From JASBTN01 sp965228805 (GTDB taxonomy: Bacteria; Pseudomonadota; Alphaproteobacteria; Rhodobacterales; Rhodobacteraceae): DNA of 64,000 nucleotides. Where the stretch lies: assembly GCF_965228805.1 (NCBI RefSeq), contig NZ_CBDDIE010000003.1, forward strand, positions 1,612,001-1,676,000. Reading direction: 5' to 3'. Under the pieces are notes generated by a model. The model did not search any database, was not told where the DNA came from, and saw only the letters and a list, made by a program, of their open reading frames with translations. The first letter of the stretch is position 1; every line of letters starts with the position of its first letter. Shown in pieces: positions 26,645 through 35,181 of the stretch. The position numbers and the translations under genes were made by a program.

Positions 26645-28033
26645 GTGCAGCGTCTTATCCTCTTCATTCTCTTCGCCCTGCCCTGGTGGGCTTATCTTGG
26701 TGCTTCTGGCGGTGTCGTCTGGCTGGGCTATCAGGCCTATCAGATGGAGCAGGAGAAACTCGCCGAGCGCCAGGCCCAGGCCGCGGCACCTATGCCTGAG
26801 GTTGTCGACCTGTCCGATTTCGACCGGTCCCGTGACGTGGCCCCGGCGGATGAGCTGCATGTGAAAGGCTGGATCAACACCGACTACAATTACGAACTGA
26901 TCAAGCGCACCAACGGTGTGCGCACCGGGTCGCGCTTCATGTTCGTGCTGTTCGGGTCCGAAGACGATGCGACCAGCCGAATGGCTCGCGCCGCCATCAT
27001 CTTTAGCGAGGCGGACAAGGACCGGTTCGTGGACGAGATATTCGACTATGCGGTGGATTACACCGACGAAGGGCTGGTGATCGGGCTGAACGGGTTCGAG
27101 GGCAGCGGCGATGGCTACTCTTCGATGGTCTATGACGCCTTTCGCGACGAGGGGCTGACCCGCGCGCCGAACTTCGTCTTTATCGAACCCTTCCTGGATG
27201 GCCGCCAGGTGGCGCTGACGGCGACCGGAGAGCCGATCCGCGTGTTGGGCTATTTCCTGATTGCCGCCGCCGTGTTTGCCATGGTCGCGCTGGCCAAGTT
27301 CGCCGCCAAGCGCCGCAAGAAACCCGCTGTGCCGAAACAGGATCCTTTTGCCGGTGGCCCGATTGCTGGCGCCGCAGCGCCCGCGCCAACGCAGCCCGCC
27401 TCCCCGTCGATGGCCCCCTCGATGCCCCCCCCGATGGCGATGGCGCAACCGGGCAGCGTGATGGCGGACAGCATTACCGATGACACGCCCCTGGGCCGGA
27501 TCAAGCGCCGCCAGCAGGAACAGCTGGCCGCCGAACAGGCCGCGCTGATGCCACCGCCCGCAGCGGCCGAACCCGCGCCGCTGCTGGGCGAGGCCCCCGC
27601 CGCCGCCGCCAAGAAGAAATCCGGGCTGGAAAGCGCGCTGCCCAAGCTGCTGATCGTCGGCGTGGTGCTGATCGCGCTCAGCCAGATGGTGCCGGGTCTG
27701 GCGTTCCTGCCGATGGCCGTGCTGCCCCTGGCCTTCGTCGGTGGGCTCTGGTTCCTCATGTACAAGGTGAACCGCAAGCTGTCGAAAGGCATCGACGCCC
27801 TGCGCGGGGTCGAAGAGCAGACCGACACCGTTGCCAAGGTCGCCGGGATGAACATCACCCGCACCAAGAAGGTGCGCCGCGAAGGCGGCTCCGCGCTGAA
27901 CGGGTTGTTCAAGGGCAAGAGCGGCACCAAGGGAGGCGGCACCGTCAAACGCGACCGTACCGCCGCGACCCGCGCCAAACTGTCCTCCGATCCCTTCGAC
28001 AAGCTGGCCGCACAGGTGCGCTCCGGGCAGTAG
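26645..28033 (+). CDS. hypothetical multi-pass membrane protein
   Basis: A 462-aa protein with a hydrophobic N-terminal helix pair (about 4-30), a soluble region to about 195, a TM near 199-220, a Pro/Ala/Met-rich linker (roughly 230-330), and one or two hydrophobic segments near 335-375. The C-terminus is basic. GTG 26645 follows GGAG. It sits between tRNA-Trp and secE. No family recognised; it is probably an envelope protein. Confidence 0.6.
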   Translation: MQRLILFILFALPWWAYLGASGGVVWLGYQAYQMEQEKLAERQAQAAAPMPEVVDLSDFDRSRDVAPADELHVKGWINTDYNYELIKRTNGVRTGSRFMFVLFGSEDDATSRMARAAIIFSEADKDRFVDEIFDYAVDYTDEGLVIGLNGFEGSGDGYSSMVYDAFRDEGLTRAPNFVFIEPFLDGRQVALTATGEPIRVLGYFLIAAAVFAMVALAKFAAKRRKKPAVPKQDPFAGGPIAGAAAPAPTQPASPSMAPSMPPPMAMAQPGSVMADSITDDTPLGRIKRRQQEQLAAEQAALMPPPAAAEPAPLLGEAPAAAAKKKSGLESALPKLLIVGVVLIALSQMVPGLAFLPMAVLPLAFVGGLWFLMYKVNRKLSKGIDALRGVEEQTDTVAKVAGMNITRTKKVRREGGSALNGLFKGKSGTKGGGTVKRDRTAATRAKLSSDPFDKLAAQVRSGQ

Positions 28034-28095
28034 GGCGCAGGCTGGGGTACGGGCCGAACCACGGGCCGTACCACGGCAACGTGACGCGCGTGGGC

Positions 28096-28124
28096 TTGAA
28101 AGCGCCGCGCGCATCGCGTATCTG
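28096..28124 (+). promoter_or_regulatory. promoter of secE-nusG
   Basis: TTGAAA (28096-28101), 17-nt spacer, TATCTG (28119-28124); about 30 nt before the secE start. Confidence 0.78.
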
Positions 28125-28153
28125 ACCCCCTGATCCTTCAAGGAAGCATGAAC

Positions 28154-28342
28154 ATGGCTATGACGAACCCTCTCCAATTCATCCAGCAGGTGCGCGCCGA
28201 AGTGTCGAAGGTCGTGTGGCCGACCCGTCGCGAAGTGCTGCTGACCACCGGCATGGTCTTTGTCATGGCCGCGCTGACCGCGCTGTTCTTCTCGCTGGTG
28301 GATCTTCTGATCCGCACCGGCCTGGGCTATATCATCGGCTAA
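28154..28342 (+). CDS. secE: preprotein translocase subunit SecE
   Basis: A 62-aa SecE with a short basic amphipathic N-terminus (VRAEVSKVVWPTRREVL) and one TM helix, the minimal form found in alphaproteobacteria. Part of the SecYEG channel in the inner membrane. ATG 28154 is best placed behind AAGGAA (8 nt); ATG 28148 is too close. It precedes nusG as is usual. Confidence 0.93.
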   Translation: MAMTNPLQFIQQVRAEVSKVVWPTRREVLLTTGMVFVMAALTALFFSLVDLLIRTGLGYIIG

Positions 28343-28598
28343 GGCCCCCTTCGGCTTTCAAGGCAGTCTTAACTCGCCCACGGGGGCGAGGTTCTGGTTC
28401 CGTCGCACCGGTCTTACGCCGGTGTGGTTTCGTTTGTTTGGTTGTCCCCCAGACCATTGGGGCTTGAAACCCGCCTCTGCGCGCGGTAAGCCCGGTTTCA
28501 ATCCCTGACATCGCGAACATCGAATCGAGACGGCTCGTCGCTCTTGTCGGACATGAGGAAACAGCCCCGCGCGGGCGAAACAAGGAACGGGTTTGGCT
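28343..28598 (+). other. structured secE-nusG intergenic region
   Basis: About 250 nt, long for a secE-nusG pair. It holds at least three hairpins: CTCGCCC...GGGGCGAG near 28376-28392, CACCGG...CCGGTG near 28408-28425, and GAAACC...GGTTTC near 28466-28500. No gene is visible. It may be an untranslated leader or processing region of nusG. Confidence 0.5.
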
Positions 28599-29132
28599 AT
28601 GGCGAAACGGTGGTATTCGGTGAGCGTGCTCTCGAACTTCGAGAAGAAGATTGCCGAACAGATCAAGGCTTCGGTCGTGGAAAAGGGTCTTGAGGACGAG
28701 ATCGACGAGGTCCTGGTGCCGACCGAAGAGGTGATCGAGATCCGTCGCGGCAAGAAGGTCTCGACCGAGCGTCGCTTCATGCCCGGCTATGTGCTGGTGC
28801 ATATGGAGATGTCGGACGAGGGCTATCACCTGATCAACTCGATCAACCGCGTCACCGGTTTCCTGGGCCCGCAGGGCCGCCCGATGCCGATGCGCGACGC
28901 AGAGGTGAACGCGATCCTGAACCGCGTCGAGGAAGGCGTCGAGGCGCCGCGCACCGTGATCAGCTTCGAAGTGGGCGAGAAGGTCAGCGTGACCGACGGC
29001 GCCTTCGAAGGCTTCGACGGTCTGGTCGAGGAAGTGGACGAGGACGGTCAGCGCCTGAAGGTGGCCGTGTCGATCTTCGGCCGCGAAACCCCGGTCGAGC
29101 TGGACTACACCCAGGTTTCGAAGCAGAGCTAA
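28599..29132 (+). CDS. nusG: transcription termination/antitermination protein NusG
   Basis: A 177-aa NusG. The N-terminal NGN domain opens AKRWYSVSVLSNFEKK and has the FMPGYVLVHM strand; the C-terminal KOW domain starts at GEKVSVTDGAF. It binds RNA polymerase beta-prime and couples to ribosomal S10 or Rho. ATG 28599 is the family start, though a TTG at 28593 is better spaced from AAGGA (6 versus 12 nt). Confidence 0.96.
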   Translation: MAKRWYSVSVLSNFEKKIAEQIKASVVEKGLEDEIDEVLVPTEEVIEIRRGKKVSTERRFMPGYVLVHMEMSDEGYHLINSINRVTGFLGPQGRPMPMRDAEVNAILNRVEEGVEAPRTVISFEVGEKVSVTDGAFEGFDGLVEEVDEDGQRLKVAVSIFGRETPVELDYTQVSKQS

Positions 29133-29154
29133 CCGGGCACGGTGTTGACCGGGG

Positions 29155-29775
29155 CTAGCGCTCCTGCGCGCCCTTGCCTGCGAGAATCCGATCACGATAT
29201 CCGGCGATCCGACGCAATCGGGTCGCCTTTTTCTTTGCCCGGCTCAGGTCGATGACATAGCTGCGCTGGCGCCCGGGTGTCAGGGCGTGAAAGGCACCGG
29301 CCAGGGTGGGGTCGGCATCCAGCGCCTGGGTCAGGTCATCGGGCAGCTCGAACGTGGCCGCCTGTTTCGGCAGCCGAATGCCCGCCTCGGCATGGTTCAT
29401 CGCCTCCCGCAGGTAGGCGCGCAGGGTCGCTGCCCGTGCCGCGACCTGAGCCACATCGCCAAAGTGGATCATGTCCGGCTGTGGTGTGTTTGGCCCGGGG
29501 CGTTCCAGCAGCCCTTCGGGGTCCGATAACAGCGCCGCATCGAAGAAGCTCAGCCGGAAATCGTCGCGAAAGGCGCCGATGATGCAGATGTTGCGTCCGG
29601 CGTGCATGTAGCAGGGGTGCGCCCATTTCAGGCGTTCTTCCAACCCCATCCCCAGACAGATCCGGCGCAGCGCCAGCAGCCCGCTGGTCCAGCGACGGGT
29701 AGAACAGTCCGGCGTCGCGAACCGTGCACAGCGGCCGCAGCCAAGGGTGAAATAGTCCTCGATGTCCTCGATCAT
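29155..29775 (-). CDS. YdeI/OmpD-associated family protein
   Basis: A 206-aa protein. The N-terminal DUF1801-like part includes LKWAHPCYMHAGRNIC, and the C-terminal part ends PGRQRSYVIDLSRAKKKATRLRRI, the YdeI/OmdA signature. Function is poorly defined. GGAGG lies 7 nt before ATG 29775. It is on the opposite strand to the ribosomal block, filling the gap between nusG and rplK. Confidence 0.8.
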   Translation of the reverse strand: MIEDIEDYFTLGCGRCARFATPDCSTRRWTSGLLALRRICLGMGLEERLKWAHPCYMHAGRNICIIGAFRDDFRLSFFDAALLSDPEGLLERPGPNTPQPDMIHFGDVAQVAARAATLRAYLREAMNHAEAGIRLPKQAATFELPDDLTQALDADPTLAGAFHALTPGRQRSYVIDLSRAKKKATRLRRIAGYRDRILAGKGAQER

Positions 29776-29934
29776 CGGCGCCTCCGTGTGGAGAGCATGA
29801 CGCGCGGCCATGATGCCTGACCGAGTCGTCCATATCAAACGCTCGCACACGCCCGCCCCTCCCTCCTGCGTGCCTGCTGATCCGGTCACTTGCCGTAAAT
29901 ATCAGGCCGTCCGCTTCCCCGCAGGCGGCCGCCT

Positions 29935-30564
29935 TCATTGCGCAAGATGCAGGGCTTCGCAGCGGTCGTAGCTGGCCGCGCCTGTGGGCACCGGCGCGGT
30001 GGTCATGCCAAAGCGGTGCAGCTCGGCGGGGCTCATGTAATGGATGTCGGCCGCATCGGCGGCCTCCAGCGTGTACCAGTAGAATGCCGCATCCACCCCC
30101 ATGTCGGCGTAATAGTCCAGATAGGGCCGGTGTTCGGGATCGTTGCGTGGTAGGTCGCGGCCCTCGGTTCCGAACGGACCGAAGCCACTGGCCCAGCTGT
30201 GCACCCCCAGGCAGGCGCCGGGACCGGTGCGCCGCTCCACGCCCGCCAGGAACATGTCGGTCCCGCCCGAGGCAACCAACCCGCCCTCTGGCACGATCAT
30301 TGTCACCCCGGCCTGCCGCAACATGCGCGACGCCAGCAGGTTCGCGTCATCGTCGCGCGACCCGGGTACGTATTCCATCACCACCGTGCGCAGCTCCGGA
30401 TGGGCCGCCAGGGCGCGGCGCACGACTTCGGGGGTGGATCCGTCGATCACCCCACGCGCGATGAACCGGTCTTCCTGGGGGATCAGGCGCAGGCTCGCCT
30501 CGTCGGCGGCTGCGATACAGGCGGCAAGGGGGAGTAGAAGGCTCAAGGCGAACAGGCGGCGCAT
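29935..30564 (-). CDS. putative lipoprotein with ClpP-like fold (COG3904-like)
   Basis: A 209-aa exported protein. The signal peptide ends in lipobox LAAC (Cys16). The body has alternating strands and glycines ending in GGLVASGGTDMFLAGVERR and LGVHSWASG, which resemble the ClpP/crotonase-like periplasmic proteins of COG3904, with a possible nucleophilic Ser in ASGG. The assignment is tentative. Confidence 0.62.
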   Translation of the reverse strand: MRRLFALSLLLPLAACIAAADEASLRLIPQEDRFIARGVIDGSTPEVVRRALAAHPELRTVVMEYVPGSRDDDANLLASRMLRQAGVTMIVPEGGLVASGGTDMFLAGVERRTGPGACLGVHSWASGFGPFGTEGRDLPRNDPEHRPYLDYYADMGVDAAFYWYTLEAADAADIHYMSPAELHRFGMTTAPVPTGAASYDRCEALHLAQ

Positions 30565-30720
30565 CGGGTGTCCTTTCCATGGTCTGGACAGGACATAGGG
30601 ATGGTGTCTTGTACTGTGAAGCCCGGGCGGTTGCCCAAAAAGGCGCGCCCTGCGGGACAGGTGCAGGGCGCGCCAGGGGCCCCGCCCGATGCAGCGGGCG
30701 GGGCAGGAGATCGCGAAGGC

Positions 30721-31080
30721 TTATTGAAGCTCTTCCGGGGCCTTGTCTTCGATGGTTTCCCAGTTCACGTCGGCCTTCTGGACGTAGCCCGGGATGTCCG
30801 TGACCCAGCGTTCCTGCACGTCTTTCGAGATGTTCAGGAACAGCTCGCCATCGACCACTTTCCAGTGCTCCGGATCGCCGTCGAACTTGAAGCCCATGGC
30901 GGCACCGAAGGCGCAGAAGCCACCGTATTGCGGCAGGTAGGCTTCGGGATCGGCCTCGAAGGCGGCCTTGTGCTCTTCGCTGGCGAAGCGATAGGTCGCG
31001 CCGTTGTATGCGCTGGTGATCTTCCAGTTGCCCTCGGTGGGTTCGCCCAGGGTGAAATAGGCGATGCTGGCCAATTGCCC
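30721..31080 (-). pseudogene. YHS-domain protein gene, 5' end deleted
   Basis: From about SIAYFTLGEPTEG to the stop this matches the C-terminal part of exported YHS-domain proteins (AYNGATYRFASEEHKAAFEA, QYGGFCAFG). The expected signal peptide and DGYDPVAYF lead-in are missing. Upstream the frame stays open only by running antisense through a TetR-type gene fragment. Family members usually start about 40-50 residues earlier. Deleted 5' end, so probably not expressed normally. Confidence 0.75.
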
Positions 31081-31414
31081 GGGGCCGCGGGCCGAGGACT
31101 GCCTGGTCGCCTTCTTTGACGCCGACCCGGATGCCAAGCGGGGCTGTTTCATCTGCAATGCGATGGTCGAACTGGCGCCCGAGAACCCGCGCGTGGCCGA
31201 AAGGACCGCCGCCATGTCCGACCGCCTGCGCCGTGCCATTCGCGGCGTGCTGGTCCGGTTTGAGGTCAGCCGGGATGACGCCAAGCTCGACAATACGGCC
31301 GATCTGGTGCTGCACCTCTATTTCGGTCACAAGGCAATGGGCAAGGGCAGCAAGCCGCGCGATGACTGGCGCGCGCAACTGGCCTGGATCCTCGACCGGC
31401 TCGGCACCGGCTGA
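31076..31414 (+). pseudogene. TetR-family regulator gene, 5' (HTH) end deleted
   Basis: The reading frame encodes a typical TetR C-terminal ligand domain: AFFDADPDAKRGCFICNAMVE, then LVLHLYFGHKAMGKG. The N-terminal helix-turn-helix (about 70-100 residues) is absent. The best start would be ATG 31062, which adds only a few unrelated residues. It meets the truncated YHS gene head to head at about 31070-31085. Confidence 0.75.
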
Positions 31415-31442
31415 AAGCCTTTGCCAGCAAGGCGAACAGGGC

Positions 31443-31471
31443 TTGCCAAATCCGCTCCACGCGCGTAAACG
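31443..31471 (+). promoter_or_regulatory. promoter of rplK-rplA
   Basis: TTGCCA (31443-31448), 17-nt spacer, TAAACG (31466-31471). The leader is then about 115 nt to the rplK ATG; AAAGGAAA is the Shine-Dalgarno. Confidence 0.65.
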
Positions 31472-31594
31472 CCTCCCTTATCGTCTTCGGGCGAGATTCT
31501 CTCGTGGGAGATTGGTGTATCGCGATATGCCGTCCGACCACGCAACACATCTCCGGGTGGAACGCGTTTCACCCTTGTTGAAAGGAAATACCAG

Positions 31595-32020
31595 ATGGCT
31601 AAGAAGGTCGCTGGCACCATGAAGCTGCAGGTTCCTGCAGGTCAAGCCAACCCCTCCCCGCCCGTCGGTCCGGCCCTCGGTCAGCGCGGCATCAACATCA
31701 TGGAATTCTGCAAGGCGTTCAACGCCAAGACGCAGGAACTGGAGCCCGGCGCGCCGTGCCCGACCGTGATCACCTACTACCAGGACAAGTCCTTCACCAT
31801 GGACATCAAGACGCCGCCCGCGTCCTACTTCCTGCGTAAGGCTGCCAAGCTGAAATCGGGCGCCAACAACCCGGGTCGCGAGACCGTGGGTTCGGTGACC
31901 CCCGCTCAGGTGAAAGAGATCGCCGAAGCGAAGATGAAAGATCTGAACGCGAACGATATCGAAGCCGCGATGCAGATCATCCTGGGCTCTGCCCGCTCCA
32001 TGGGCATCGAGGTGAAGTAA
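31595..32020 (+). CDS. rplK: 50S ribosomal protein L11
   Basis: A 141-aa L11: MKLQVPAGQANPSPPVGPALG is the N-terminal domain, and the 23S-rRNA-binding C-terminal domain has GTVT-type motif GSVTPAQVKEIAEAK. Part of the GTPase-associated centre. rplA follows after one base. Confidence 0.97.
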   Translation: MAKKVAGTMKLQVPAGQANPSPPVGPALGQRGINIMEFCKAFNAKTQELEPGAPCPTVITYYQDKSFTMDIKTPPASYFLRKAAKLKSGANNPGRETVGSVTPAQVKEIAEAKMKDLNANDIEAAMQIILGSARSMGIEVK

Positions 32021-32021
32021 G

Positions 32022-32720
32022 ATGGCGAAACTCGGAAAACGCACCAAAGCCGCCCGCGAAGCCGTTGCTGGCAAGGAAAACCTGTCGGTCGAAGAGGCCG
32101 TCGCCCTGGTCAAGAGCAACGCCACCGCCAAGTTCGACGAAACCATCGAGATCGCGCTGAACCTGGGCGTCGACACCCGTCACGCCGACCAGATGGTCCG
32201 TGGCGTGATCGGCCTGCCGAACGGCACCGGTAAAGCCATGCGCGTCGCCGTGTTTGCCCGTGGCCCGAAGGCTGAAGAAGCCCAGGCCGCCGGTGCGGAC
32301 ATCGTCGGTGCCGAAGACCTGATGGAGCAGATCCAGGGCGGCAACATCAACTTCGATCGCTGCATCGCCACCCCGGACATGATGCCGGTCGTCGGTCGTC
32401 TGGGCAAGATCCTGGGCCCGCGCAACCTGATGCCGAACCCGAAAGTGGGCACCGTCACCATGGACGTGAAAGCCGCTGTCGAAGCCGCCAAGGGCGGTGA
32501 GGTTCAGTTCAAGGCCGAAAAAGGCGGCGTCGTGCACGCCGGTGTCGGCAAGGCCTCGTTCGACGAAGCCAAGCTGGTCGAGAACGTGCGCGCCTTCGTC
32601 GGTGCCGTTCAGAAAGCCAAGCCGACCGGTGCCAAGGGCGCCTACATGCAGAAAATCGCGCTGAGCTCGACCATGGGTCCGGGCGTCACCGTGGACATCG
32701 ACAACGCGACGGGCAACTAA
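32022..32720 (+). CDS. rplA: 50S ribosomal protein L1
   Basis: A 232-aa L1. Conserved stretches are VDTRHADQMVRGVIGLPNGTG, LGKILGPRNLMPNPKVGTV and AFVGAVQKAKP. It forms the L1 stalk and in E. coli represses its own operon by binding the L11 leader; the 115-nt leader of rplK here could hold such a site. Ends with a hairpin 3' UTR and terminator. Confidence 0.97.
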   Translation: MAKLGKRTKAAREAVAGKENLSVEEAVALVKSNATAKFDETIEIALNLGVDTRHADQMVRGVIGLPNGTGKAMRVAVFARGPKAEEAQAAGADIVGAEDLMEQIQGGNINFDRCIATPDMMPVVGRLGKILGPRNLMPNPKVGTVTMDVKAAVEAAKGGEVQFKAEKGGVVHAGVGKASFDEAKLVENVRAFVGAVQKAKPTGAKGAYMQKIALSSTMGPGVTVDIDNATGN

Positions 32721-32799
32721 GGGCGAACGCGCAAGCGTTCTGTCCAGCCGGGAAAGCGTCCGCTTGCGGGCGCGTCCGGCACCGGTAGCGAGATGATTG
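32721..32799 (+). other. rplA 3' UTR hairpin (tuf/rplP-like motif)
   Basis: Directly after the stop: CGAACGC-GCAA-GCGTTCTG with stem GAACGC (32725-32730) / GCGTTC (32735-32740), then GTCCAG. This has the same layout as the tuf and rplP 3' UTRs (GGTCGAA-stem-TTCTGGCCAG). A second GC-rich hairpin and the terminator follow. Confidence 0.55.
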
Positions 32800-32828
32800 A
32801 AGGGCGGGGCCGCTGGCCTCGCCCTTTT
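32800..32828 (+). terminator. terminator of rplK-rplA
   Basis: AAGGGCGGGGCC-GCT-GGCCTCGCCCTT, a 12-bp stem with one G-T pair, followed by TT. Confidence 0.82.
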
Positions 32829-32880
32829 CATTTGCCACGTGCGCTTTCTCAGAAGCGCGCGTTAGCAAGGGTCCGAACCC

Positions 32881-33034
32881 GGCACGGCCGCAGGCCGGGC
32901 CACGCCCGACCCTCCCCACGGGAGGGCGTTCTGCGACGTAGCAAATCTCACCTGCGTCAGTTGATTGGGCGACGCCCTTTCGCCACACATCCGTTTCGAA
33001 ACGCCCACCCAGGGTCGGGCGTGGCCCGGCCTGC
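32881..33034. repeat. intergenic inverted-repeat element, copy 2
   Basis: Arms at 32890-32913 and 33011-33034 are perfect 24-nt reverse complements and identical to the arms of copy 1 (13611-13763); total length differs by one base. It fills the rplA to cytidylyltransferase gap, where no gene is seen. Confidence 0.85.
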
Positions 33035-33123
33035 TTCTCGCGATGCTGAGGCGTCACTCACGCTTTCCCATTGCACCCGACCTCCCTCCACGCCACTCTG
33101 CCCTCGATTTGAGGGAGAGCACC

Positions 33124-33858
33124 ATGAAGGCCTATGCATTCATTCCCGCCCGTTCGGGTTCCAAGGGATTGCCGCACAAGAATATCAAGCCGATCGATGG
33201 GCATCCTTTGCTGGCCTATGCGGTGGCCTTCGGCAAGGCGCTGGGGGTGGATCAGGTGATCGTCTCGACCGACAGTCCCGAATACAAGGAAATCGCCGAA
33301 AGCTACGGCGCCTTCTGCCCCGGGCTGCGGTCGCCTGAGGCCAGCGGCGACACCTCGATGGAAGAGGAAATCATCGCCGATCTCACCCAGAAACTGCCCG
33401 CCCTTGGGATCGACCTGCCTGACGTCTGGATCCGCCTCAAACCCACCAACCCGTTTCGCAAACCCGACACCGTGCGCCGGGCGCTGACGCTGCTGGAAGA
33501 GGACGACTGCATCGACTCGGTGCGCATCGTGTCCAAGGCCGACTGTCGGCTGGTGGTGCAGAATGACGAAGGGTTCCTGGAGCCGATCCTGCCGGACATC
33601 TGGGATCCGAACCGATCCGTCATGCGCCGCACCGAATTCCCCGAGGCCTATTCGCCCTTCAACCTCGACCTGCTCAGGCATCGCAACTGGGAGCGCTGGG
33701 GCTCGGGCTACATGGGCAAACGCATCATGCCGATCGTCGATCACGCAATTACCGGCATGGACATCAATGACGGTGAGGATTTCGAACTGGTGAAAACCAT
33801 GATCGAGGTCCGCCCCCGCCCGCAGGTGGTGGCGGATTACCTGGTCGACCCCTCCTGA
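33124..33858 (+). CDS. acylneuraminate cytidylyltransferase-family protein
   Basis: A 244-aa nucleotidyltransferase. The N-terminal AFIPARSGSKGLPHKN is the CTP-binding signature of CMP-sialate/CMP-KDO synthetases, followed by IVSTDSPEY and LKPTNPFR. It should activate a nonulosonic or related acid sugar as a CMP derivative for surface glycan synthesis. GGGAG lies before the ATG. The stop overlaps the next ATG (TGATG). Confidence 0.85.
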   Translation: MKAYAFIPARSGSKGLPHKNIKPIDGHPLLAYAVAFGKALGVDQVIVSTDSPEYKEIAESYGAFCPGLRSPEASGDTSMEEEIIADLTQKLPALGIDLPDVWIRLKPTNPFRKPDTVRRALTLLEEDDCIDSVRIVSKADCRLVVQNDEGFLEPILPDIWDPNRSVMRRTEFPEAYSPFNLDLLRHRNWERWGSGYMGKRIMPIVDHAITGMDINDGEDFELVKTMIEVRPRPQVVADYLVDPS

Positions 33859-34811
33859 TGTTCGGGCGTCGGCGCAAACGGGGGCGGCTGGTCTTCATTG
33901 TGCAGACGCCGAACCACCTGGGCATTCTCGACCTGATTCGCCCGGCCTGCGAGGTGGCCGGGCTGAAGCCGGAAGTCTGGCTGGTCACCGGCCTGCCGGA
34001 AAGTGCGCGGGCCCGTGAGGCGATTGAACAGCGCGGGTTGCCGCTGCGCAATGCGGCCAAGAAGCTCGAGGTGCTGCAGGCGGGCGATGTCGCGATCTTC
34101 TTTCTGGTGTCCTGGATGCGCGATCAGGACCGCATTGCGTCGCTGCTGGGGCGCGGCGTGCGCCTGTTGCAGCTGTCCGAGGGCTGCCGCTTCAACTTCC
34201 CCGGGCTGACCCATCCCGATGTGCCTTTTCTGGGCTGGGGGCCGTCTGCGCGAGTGGCGGGGCGGCAGCTGCGCATTGTCGGCTCCCCGGTGATCGAGGC
34301 CGCGCCGCGTGGCCCGGCGCTGGCTGCGCGTCCCGCGAAGGCGCTGATCAATGTGAAGTTCCGCGGCCATGAACCGGCCCGGGCCACCTGGCTGGACGAG
34401 GTGCTGGGTGCCTGCGCTGCAACGGGCCTGACGCCGGTGCTCAGCGGCCACCCGGTGCTGTGCGACGGGTTCGATGTCGAATTCGATCCGCGCCCGGTGG
34501 CGCAACTCTGTGCCGAGCTGCCAGTGGTGATCAGCCGACCGTCCACGGTGATCTACGAGGCGTTGGTGGCCGGGGCGCAGCCGTTCCTGATGCCAACCCG
34601 GGGTGAGGGTCAGGTGGAATTCGCCGATCCGCGCGGCGCCTTTCCCATCGCCCTGACCGGCGCAGAGCTGACCGGGCAATTGCGGCGCTGGCAGGCGGGG
34701 CAGGGAGGTTACGATCCGGCCCCCTTCCTGGAGGCGCATGTGGATATTGATCCGAACCGCCCGGCCGCCCGGCGCATCGTCGATGAGATCCTGTCCGAGC
34801 TGCGCCGCTGA
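33858..34811 (+). CDS. hypothetical glycan-associated protein (GT-B-like)
   Basis: A 317-aa soluble protein translationally coupled to the CMP-sugar synthetase gene. It has a Rossmann-like opening (RLVFIVQTPNHLGILDLI) and a late VVISRPSTVIYEALVAGAQPFLMPT stretch that resembles the nucleotide-binding C-terminal part of GT-B glycosyltransferases (UDP-GlcNAc epimerase/CDP-glycerol transferase type). I cannot assign a reaction. It probably uses or moves the CMP-sugar made by its neighbour. Confidence 0.6.
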   Translation: MFGRRRKRGRLVFIVQTPNHLGILDLIRPACEVAGLKPEVWLVTGLPESARAREAIEQRGLPLRNAAKKLEVLQAGDVAIFFLVSWMRDQDRIASLLGRGVRLLQLSEGCRFNFPGLTHPDVPFLGWGPSARVAGRQLRIVGSPVIEAAPRGPALAARPAKALINVKFRGHEPARATWLDEVLGACAATGLTPVLSGHPVLCDGFDVEFDPRPVAQLCAELPVVISRPSTVIYEALVAGAQPFLMPTRGEGQVEFADPRGAFPIALTGAELTGQLRRWQAGQGGYDPAPFLEAHVDIDPNRPAARRIVDEILSELRR

Positions 34812-35181
34812 CCGCATCGTGAAGGTGCTTTTTCGGCCGGGGCATTTGTGCTAGGGTAAGGCAACGCCCGCGCCGTTCAGGGGATCTTCATCCTTTTCGG
34901 CCCGGCCCTCGGAAAGGGGGTTGGAAAAGGGGTAAAATGTCACTAGATACGCTCTTGCAAGCCAGCGTGCGATTCGTCGTGCGCTGTTTTGCGTTTCGTC
35001 CTAGACGGTGGGTGGCGCCAATCCTGGTTCCATAATTCCTGCCTGAGACGGGAAACGACATTCTCGCCGGGGTTCCGACCTCGGGTGATTTTGGCGATGC
35101 CCCGTAAACGGACTTCATGCCGGGCCTGGCCCGGTGAATAAGAGCCGGGGGGCGACAGCCTCCCACACTTGGAGTGAAACT
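34812..35181 (+). promoter_or_regulatory. rplJ leader, probable L10 autoregulatory region
   Basis: A 370-nt gap with no gene. It has several hairpins next to rplJ: CCGGG-CCTGG-CCCGG (35120-35134) and GGGGGC-GACA-GCCTCCC just upstream of the GGAG Shine-Dalgarno. An L10-binding leader controls rplJL in many bacteria; this position and structure fit, but I have not matched the L10 consensus base by base. The promoter is probably near 34830-34860, and I am not sure of its hexamers. Confidence 0.5.
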
